From Halieaceae bacterium UBA4452 (GTDB taxonomy: Bacteria > Pseudomonadota > Gammaproteobacteria > Pseudomonadales > Halieaceae), in the NCBI GenBank assembly GCA_002389505.1, contig DGPA01000041.1, positions 79,766 through 102,793 of the forward strand: a stretch of DNA of 23,028 nt, in the 5' to 3' direction. Within the stretch, counting starts at the first letter, position 1. Every line of letters begins with the position of its first letter. Of the stretch, positions 15,673 to 20,902 are shown in pieces. The position numbers were made by a program, and so were the translations under genes. The notes below the pieces were generated by a model that saw nothing but the letters and a program-made list of their open reading frames with translations, did not search any database and was not told the origin of the DNA.

Positions 15673-16077
15673 ATGATAGATGTCGTCATAGCTTGGTGGG
15701 TAAGTGCCGCCGCACTGATGGGGTTGTGGCAGTTGGCAGACACCACCATTGCCTTAAATACACATACCCAGCGGCAGCTACTCACCAGTATTCGGCTGAT
15801 TGATTTTGAAGGACGGTTTCGCGCGCATGCCGGTGCACATCTAGCATCGACGCCGGCCGCATCGCTTCCCCTCGGTGCTATCTGCCAGGCCCCAGAGATT
15901 GCTTGGATTAGCGCGTGGTGCGAGGCATTGGAAGAGGAATTTGCTGATCGAGGCAGCGCCGGCGCTGTGTGCCTTTATCGCCATGGCTATAGCTGGCAAA
16001 TTGACATCAAAGCCCCCGCCGATGACTGCCAAGACGAAGCTAGCCCTGTCCGGGTAAGTCGGCGGTGGCAACTATAA
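15673..16077 (+). CDS. PilV-like minor pilin lacking the prepilin leader
   Basis: A 134-residue protein starting at ATG 15673, with no supported role on its own. Its first 22 residues (MIDVVIAWWVSAAALMGLWQ) align by eye with the PilV N-terminal helix from mature position 3 onward, with Asp3 at the place of the conserved Glu5. The leader, the cleavage Gly and the first two residues are absent. They cannot be recovered by an upstream start, because the TGA of the previous gene lies two codons before the ATG in the same frame. Its position between PilE-like and PilW-like genes also fits PilV. There are four cysteines in the body. As written, PilD could not process it; it may be anchored by an uncleaved helix, or it may be a decaying gene. 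The stop overlaps the next ATG in TAATG. Confidence 0.6.
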   Translation: MIDVVIAWWVSAAALMGLWQLADTTIALNTHTQRQLLTSIRLIDFEGRFRAHAGAHLASTPAASLPLGAICQAPEIAWISAWCEALEEEFADRGSAGAVCLYRHGYSWQIDIKAPADDCQDEASPVRVSRRWQL

Positions 16078-16970
16078 TGCTCGGTTCCGCTGCTGACCGT
16101 GGTTTTGCTCTCGCACCTAGAGCGGGGTCGGCGCCCATGGCGGGTTTTAGTTTGGTGGAAGCTCTCATAGCGTTGGCCTTGGGTGCCTTAGTCATTAGTG
16201 GCACATGGCAGGGCGTATTACAGCTTACTGCCCAGGTAGCGCGCTCAACTGACCACACAGCGCTTATCGAGCGAGCGCGTCACACGAGTGTCTACTTGGC
16301 GGACTTACTCCAGCGCAGTACGCCCCTGCGCGACGGGGAGAGGATCGCCGCATTATGCGATCCACCTAGTGCTACCAACAGCATAGGCGTGAGAGTCCTG
16401 GAGGAACTCGACAATCTCTGTGTGACGTTGGAGGGTAGACGAGCACAGTCGCCGGTGCTGTGGGTAGATTCTTTGATCGACTGCGAGGGTGGCTGCCCGG
16501 CCGGGATTTGGCCGTCCTACGTCTGGGTGGAGCCGGGTTGTAGCGCGCTGTTTACCCTTGTGGCCCCTGAACTGCGTATTTTTTCTAGCTCAGCCATTCC
16601 CATTGAGTGCAGTGGACATGAGCGGTATGCGCTGTGGTCGCGCGCGCTTATTTATCTGAGAGATTATGCCTGGGAGCGCGGCGACGGTATCGGCTCGCTT
16701 ATGATAAAACGCTTGGGTGTCGATGGACAATTCGATCGCGCCCAGATGCTCGTTGCGGGGGTCGAAGGCTGGTCAATTAAGGCGTCCTCAGTGTGGCAGT
16801 TACAGCTGTTATTTCACGGTTGGAAAGACAGCGACGTCTTTAGGCCATCGACCCTCAGTGCTTGGGCCCAGCCCCAGTTACAGCCAATCTTGGGCAATGT
16901 AGAGCGGGTAGAAGTGGCGTTCGCGGTCGCTAAACACAGCCCGGTGCTGATTACCCCGTTGGATCATTGA
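16077..16970 (+). CDS. PilW-like minor pilin of the upstream set
   Basis: A 297-residue prepilin-like protein. ATG 16077 overlaps the preceding stop by one base (TAATG), typical of translational coupling; a GTG at 16065 is the alternative. A 23-residue leader ends in MAG, then FSLVEALIALALGALVISG with Glu28 at mature +5. This is the PilW/GspJ-type helix, and the long body fits PilW better than the small pilins. Cysteines are frequent (DCEGGCPAG, PGCSAL, IECSGH), suggesting disulfides in the periplasm. It is about 100 residues shorter than the PilW encoded at 19057 and not evidently similar to it outside the N-terminal helix. It would join the pilus priming/tip subcomplex. Downstream 16971-17127 has no supported gene. 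Confidence 0.75.
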   Translation: MLGSAADRGFALAPRAGSAPMAGFSLVEALIALALGALVISGTWQGVLQLTAQVARSTDHTALIERARHTSVYLADLLQRSTPLRDGERIAALCDPPSATNSIGVRVLEELDNLCVTLEGRRAQSPVLWVDSLIDCEGGCPAGIWPSYVWVEPGCSALFTLVAPELRIFSSSAIPIECSGHERYALWSRALIYLRDYAWERGDGIGSLMIKRLGVDGQFDRAQMLVAGVEGWSIKASSVWQLQLLFHGWKDSDVFRPSTLSAWAQPQLQPILGNVERVEVAFAVAKHSPVLITPLDH

Positions 16971-17127
16971 TCATTCACGCAGAGCCACTAGCGCCGGTGG
17001 CAGGAGTGATATTGTTCGCCTTTAGCTAATGCACAGGCTGAGTAGGGGTGGCTGCAAAAGGGCAATAGGTGGCGGGGGGACGGCGGGTCTGGCTATCGCT
17101 GACAATGAGATTGGAGATGGGGTGTGT

Positions 17128-17298
17128 ATGGGTCGGTACGCAAACAATGATGGCAGTCAGCGCGACAGCGGCGCTGCTCAGCGAGACCAGGAAGGATATA
17201 TTTCTACCACGACGGTGGTGGTATTGCTGCTGGTTGCGACTATGGCGTTGTTAGGTGCTCACGAATTGGCCATTGTTGTCGCTCAATCAGGGCGATAA
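17128..17298 (+). CDS. Short PilX-like membrane peptide, possibly a gene remnant
   Basis: An open frame of 56 codons: a hydrophilic 22-residue start, then EGYISTTTVVVLLLVATMAL and a short polar tail ending in AQSGR. The hydrophobic stretch after a Gly, lacking Glu at +5, and the position after a PilW-like gene resemble the N-terminus of PilX proteins (compare RGVVLIIALITLLIVTILG in the PilX at 20271). A PilX has roughly 150 more residues; here the frame stops exactly where an AT-rich non-coding stretch begins. The start is uncertain: ATG 17128 has GGAG 11 nt upstream, GTG 17122 has it 5 nt upstream, and ATG 17029 lengthens the frame to 89 codons. It could be a truncated pilX or a real small membrane protein. 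Confidence 0.4.
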   Translation: MGRYANNDGSQRDSGAAQRDQEGYISTTTVVVLLLVATMALLGAHELAIVVAQSGR

Positions 17299-17429
17299 GA
17301 GAGTTATAGAATATAAAAATAGATTTATAATCGAAAATAATATATGAAATCGGTTGTAAATGGCAGAATCGCAGGTAATATGCAAATAAGAAATGCATTT
17401 TGCGAGTCAATTTAAGATTTTAACGCAGA
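17299..17429 (+). promoter_or_regulatory. AT-rich intergenic island, probable promoter region of the pilE-pilY1 set
   Basis: The stretch is visibly much richer in A and T than its surroundings, which are near-balanced or GC-rich. It contains TATAAT at 17326-17331, but no good -35 at the usual distance, and a block at 17381-17403 with the palindrome AATGCATT flanked by GCAAA and TTTTGC. It separates the first from the second minor-pilin set. Whether transcription of the second set starts here, and with which sigma factor, cannot be read from sequence alone. Confidence 0.5.
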
Positions 17430-17483
17430 GTGCCTCTACAACGAGTCAAAGTCTGTGGCGCACAAAGCCACCGGAGGCGGGGT

Positions 17484-17933
17484 ATGGGTTCTTCCCGGCA
17501 ACAAGTGAAGCATTTAGCGTCTATAGGCAGCCAAGCTAGGGGCTTCACGCTCATCGAGCTGATGGTAGCGATGGCTATTGTTGGTGTCCTAGTGGCATTA
17601 AGTTACCCCTCTTATATGGATTATGTCCGCAAGGGCAATCGCGCGGCAGCACAGGCATTTATGATGGAAGCCGCTCAGCGGCAACAACAGCATTTGCTGA
17701 ACAACCGCAGTTATGCAGCGAGCATCGATGATCTGGGTGTTTCCGTGCCGGAGGATGTGGCTAAGCACTATAGCGTCACGGGCTTCACGATTACCTCATC
17801 CCCCTCGGCTTTTGTTCTGACGTTAACGCCCCTGAGTGGCGGCTATCAGAGCATCGATGGAACACTGTGCCTCGCCAATACCGGCGAGCGCTTACGATTT
17901 TGCAATGACGCAACCTTGGAGGTGTCCTGGTGA
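17484..17933 (+). CDS. pilE: Type IV pilin PilE (minor pilin)
   Basis: A 149-residue prepilin. A strong GGAGG at 17473-17477 lies 6 nt before ATG 17484; a GTG at 17430 in the same frame is rejected on that basis. The leader is 20 residues (long for the class), with cleavage after Gly20, and FTLIELMVAMAIVGVLVALS follows with Glu25 at mature +5. The body has the PilE pattern: the SYPSYMDYVRKGNRAAAQAF region, the NNRSYAASIDDLG segment, the late ITSSPSAFVLTLTP, and a C-terminal Cys pair (CLANTGERLRFC) that would close the D-region loop. It would be a minor pilin in the initiation complex of a type IV pilus. Its stop overlaps the fimT start (GTGA). It leads the operon here, whereas in Pseudomonas aeruginosa pilE is the last gene. 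Confidence 0.9.
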   Translation: MGSSRQQVKHLASIGSQARGFTLIELMVAMAIVGVLVALSYPSYMDYVRKGNRAAAQAFMMEAAQRQQQHLLNNRSYAASIDDLGVSVPEDVAKHYSVTGFTITSSPSAFVLTLTPLSGGYQSIDGTLCLANTGERLRFCNDATLEVSW

Positions 17934-18439
17934 AAAAATCCCAACAACAGGGTTTTACTGTGGTGGAATTACTGATCAGCCTGGTCATTCTCTCTATACT
18001 CGTCTCAGTAGCCGCGCCGAGCTATCAGCGTATGATTGCCCAGCAAAAATTGCGTGGCGCCTCCACGGAGTTACGGGCCTCGCTACTCCTCACTCGCGCT
18101 GAAGCGGTAAAGATAGGCCAAACAGCCTCTATGCAGCCTAAGCTGTCCGATTGGAACAATGGCTGGGAGGTGGTGTCTGATGGGAACGTTGTTGGCGATT
18201 TTGCTTTACCTGAAGGGGTGTCGGTCGCCGCGGGACCTGCCTCAGGCAAGGTTAAATATACCCTATGGGGTCGCCCGAATTCGCAGTGTGAGCACTTTGA
18301 CCTCACCGTCAGTGGCTGCAATATGTGTCTATATCTGGACATTGATGGCAGTGTCTTTACCGATACCGGTGCCTGCTCTGCCAGTTGTCCGGCGGCGCCT
18401 GAATCTGCTAACAACTGGGTGAAGGCGTGTTCGCAGTGA
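17930..18439 (+). CDS. fimT: GspH/FimT-family minor pilin
   Basis: A 169-residue prepilin. GTG 17930 overlaps the pilE stop by 4 nt and has GGAGG at 17918-17922. A short leader MKKSQQQG is followed by FTVVELLISLVILSILVSVA, with Glu13 at mature +5. The family-typical segment with the Thr-Glu-Leu-Arg turn and RAEAVKIGQ-like motif (LLLTRAEAVKIGQTASMQP, residues about 47-65) marks GspH/FimT. Several Cys (CEHF, CNMC, ACSASC, ACSQ) suggest disulfide bonding. In pili these small pseudopilins sit in the initiation complex; some FimT proteins bind DNA during competence, which I cannot test from the sequence. FimT versus FimU is not resolved. Confidence 0.85.
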   Translation: MKKSQQQGFTVVELLISLVILSILVSVAAPSYQRMIAQQKLRGASTELRASLLLTRAEAVKIGQTASMQPKLSDWNNGWEVVSDGNVVGDFALPEGVSVAAGPASGKVKYTLWGRPNSQCEHFDLTVSGCNMCLYLDIDGSVFTDTGACSASCPAAPESANNWVKACSQ

Positions 18440-19050
18440 ACACTGGCCACAGTCCGAGGTCGCTCGGGGCCGCTCAGCCAAAAGAACAGGGTTTCACCTT
18501 GGTTGAAGTGCTGGTGACTTTTTTGATTATTTCTATCGGACTGCTCGGGTTAGCTGCACTGCAAACCAGTACGATGAACGAGCAGTTTGAGGCTCAACAG
18601 CGCATTCAGCTGACGCCGATGCTCGATGATATGGCAGCGCGCATTCGCAACAATCCAAAACCCGCCACCCTCGGGCTTTATACCGTTGCCCAAACGTCGG
18701 AATTTGGCTTGCTTGAGCAAAGTAACTGTTCGCTTATGACCTCGTCGACCGAGGCCAATTCCCCTGAGGATATTGCAGCTAGAGATCTTTGTGAGTGGAA
18801 TAATTTATTGGCGGGAGCGGCGGCTCGAGCCGCCGCCATTGCTGTCGGAGCGCCAGAAGGCACTCGGGGATGTATCGCGCCCCTTAGCACCAGCACGGCG
18901 GGAACCACTAAAATCCGTGTGTCCGTTGCCTGGCAGGGAATAGTTAAGTCGGTACCCCCTGCCGTGGGTTGTGGTCGTGGAGATTTTGGGCCTGACGAGT
19001 ATCGACGCGCCATGTATCGAGATGTGGTGGTGCAGAATGTGGCTAGCTAG
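18436..19050 (+). CDS. pilV: Type IV pilus minor pilin PilV
   Basis: A 204-residue prepilin with leader ending in KEQG (19 residues), then FTLVEVLVTFLIISIGLLGL and AALQTS, which is the diagnostic PilV N-terminus (Glu24 at mature +5). The following NEQFEAQQRIQLTPMLDDMAARIRNNP block is also PilV-typical. GTG 18436 overlaps the fimT stop by 4 nt, as at the previous junction, and has GAAGG 10 nt upstream; a GTG at 18427 is in frame but too close to that site. PilV joins PilW, PilX, FimU/FimT and PilE in the complex that primes pilus assembly and carries PilY1. Comparison with the leaderless protein at 15673 shows what that one has lost. Confidence 0.92.
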   Translation: MNTGHSPRSLGAAQPKEQGFTLVEVLVTFLIISIGLLGLAALQTSTMNEQFEAQQRIQLTPMLDDMAARIRNNPKPATLGLYTVAQTSEFGLLEQSNCSLMTSSTEANSPEDIAARDLCEWNNLLAGAAARAAAIAVGAPEGTRGCIAPLSTSTAGTTKIRVSVAWQGIVKSVPPAVGCGRGDFGPDEYRRAMYRDVVVQNVAS

Positions 19051-19056
19051 AGGCAT

Positions 19057-20268
19057 ATGATGAGCCCCAGAGAGGTACCAACAGCTCGGGTATGTTGCTA
19101 CCAAAGGCAGTGTGGCTTTGGTGTGGTGGAGGTGATGATTGCTCTTACACTAGGACTGTTGCTCATCCTCGGTATCTCTCAGCTATACATTTCCGCCAGC
19201 AAGACACAGATGGCCCTTGACGAGTCCTCTCAGTTCGTTGAAAGCGCGATCTTTAGCGGTGACTATTTAATGAGTGAAATGCGCTTAGCGGCTTTATGGG
19301 GGGAGGCTAAAATCACAAGAAATACGGTGACGGCGCTGGTGAAAAACGGCGCTACCAATGACATCGCTACCTTTGATAATACCCAGAGATCACCGATATG
19401 CGTGGGAACAGGGCGCAGCGGTGAGGGCGTTTTCAATGAGTTAGTGCGGGGCATGGCGAATCCCATGTTTGCAGGATCCGCCGATGCGTTATTACCCGAG
19501 TTAGGGCTAGACGGTCAGTGCGCATTCGATGTGCCACTGCCCAAAGACGGCTCAGAGTTTGTCGTCATACGACGGGCGGCGACCTGTTCTTATATTAATC
19601 GGAACGGCACGGTCAATGAGACCTGCTTGCCTTTTGAAAGCAACTACCATTTACAGGTAGACGGCTGCCAGTACCGAGACCCCAATGAAGAAAAAATTGT
19701 CCTGTCCAATAACCCCAATCTTTCAGAGGGCTCCGAATTCGCTTTTATATCGTTGCAAAGTTCGCTGGGCAATGCCGGTAACTGTGCTTTGTCGAGTGCG
19801 AGCGATCGGGCGCCCATTTATCGTTATTTGTCAAAAATTTTCTATGTGGATCGCAGTGATCGTTTGATTGCCCTGGTGCTCTCTCATAACACATCGAGTG
19901 ACTCAGGATCGGGGCCGCGCTACTGGCCATCGGTGATCGCCCGAGGAGTGGAGCACTTATCGTTTGAATGGGGCATTGATGTGCTCGATGCCGCGGAAAG
20001 CGCTGATAACTATGGTTCGGGAATTCCTGAGTTATGGGTATTGACTGGCGACTCAGTCATGTCTAAGCCAGATTATTGGAATTATGTGGTCGCTGCCCGA
20101 TTATGGTGGGTAGTGAGAACAGACTCGAAAACAGCCAATTTCCAGGACACCAAGAGCTATGACATTCCCGGCTATACCTTTACGCCCGGAGAAAATTTTG
20201 TATCTCATCAACGCACTGTCATGACTCAAACCGTCCGCATTCCCAATTTAGCTTGGACGGGAGGGTAG
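19057..20268 (+). CDS. pilW: Type IV pilus minor pilin PilW
   Basis: A 403-residue prepilin. The leader ends in RQCG (20 residues), followed by FGVVEVMIALTLGLLLILG and ISQLYISASKTQ, typical for PilW, with Glu25 at mature +5. Large size and repeated Cys residues in the body fit PilW. Two adjacent ATGs (19057, 19060) are possible starts; the weak AGAGG at 19049-19053 is better spaced for the second. The C-terminal region (residues about 280-403) with the segment YVVAARLWWVVRT matches the R-WWLVR-type motif seen in PilW proteins. It begins 6 nt after pilV stops and ends 2 nt before pilX. Confidence 0.9.
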   Translation: MMSPREVPTARVCCYQRQCGFGVVEVMIALTLGLLLILGISQLYISASKTQMALDESSQFVESAIFSGDYLMSEMRLAALWGEAKITRNTVTALVKNGATNDIATFDNTQRSPICVGTGRSGEGVFNELVRGMANPMFAGSADALLPELGLDGQCAFDVPLPKDGSEFVVIRRAATCSYINRNGTVNETCLPFESNYHLQVDGCQYRDPNEEKIVLSNNPNLSEGSEFAFISLQSSLGNAGNCALSSASDRAPIYRYLSKIFYVDRSDRLIALVLSHNTSSDSGSGPRYWPSVIARGVEHLSFEWGIDVLDAAESADNYGSGIPELWVLTGDSVMSKPDYWNYVVAARLWWVVRTDSKTANFQDTKSYDIPGYTFTPGENFVSHQRTVMTQTVRIPNLAWTGG

Positions 20269-20270
20269 CC

Positions 20271-20876
20271 ATGATGCCTACCGCCGCCGCGCAACGGGGC
20301 GTTGTCCTGATTATCGCCCTCATTACTTTGCTAATAGTGACGATACTCGGGGTAACCTCAGCGACGATCGTTAGAACAAGCCTGAAGGTCGCGTCCAATA
20401 TCGAGGCGCGGGCAACTATGCGAAATGCGATTCAAGTCGCCTTCAGCGAAGCCTTGGCGTATGGGCAGCTGTTCAATCCTAATTTACCGCCGTTCCCGAC
20501 CCAATGTAGCAGCGGCGGCATAGGTATTCGCTCGACCTGCATTGATGTGACTGGCGATGGAGCTGCCAACGCGGGCGATGACATTGTTATCCAGCTTGAT
20601 GCGCCGCGTTGTGTTGTCGTTTCACCGGTAATGAACGACGAGTTAGATGTTTTCAATCGACCTGAAGATCGCCAGTGTTATAAGGCGCTCGATCAAGACT
20701 CTCTGCACGGGGCTGATAATCAATCGTCGAATGTGTCCTATTGCGTCGATGTCACGATAGAGCTGACCTTCAAGGCCACTGACGCCACGACCGGCGGTGT
20801 GATGGCTTATAAATTAGGTGCGGCGCAAAGAGCGACCGAGGAACAAGTCGCCAGTTTATGCGCCCATGCGAGTTGA
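20271..20876 (+). CDS. pilX: Type IV pilus assembly protein PilX
   Basis: 201 residues. ATG 20271 has a strong GGGAGGG at 20259-20265 immediately before it, inside the end of pilW; a TTG at 20253 is not needed. The N-terminus AAQRGVVLIIALITLLIVTI is the PilX pattern: cleavage-like Gly10, a hydrophobic helix without Glu at +5 (Ile instead), then the polar helix TIVRTSLKVASNIEARATMR, where pilX proteins usually carry an A-N-x-x-x-R stretch. Several Cys follow. PilX caps the minor-pilin complex and supports PilY1 display. It is placed between pilW and pilY1, as in most gammaproteobacteria. The stub at 17128 resembles its first 40 residues only loosely. Confidence 0.88.
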   Translation: MMPTAAAQRGVVLIIALITLLIVTILGVTSATIVRTSLKVASNIEARATMRNAIQVAFSEALAYGQLFNPNLPPFPTQCSSGGIGIRSTCIDVTGDGAANAGDDIVIQLDAPRCVVVSPVMNDELDVFNRPEDRQCYKALDQDSLHGADNQSSNVSYCVDVTIELTFKATDATTGGVMAYKLGAAQRATEEQVASLCAHAS

Positions 20877-20902
20877 ATGCTAATCCTGAATTGGAGAGTG
20901 CT

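Noticed and set aside
17430..17483. Longer pilE starting at GTG 17430
   Set aside because: The strong GGAGG before ATG 17484 and a prepilin leader of usual class favour the shorter form.
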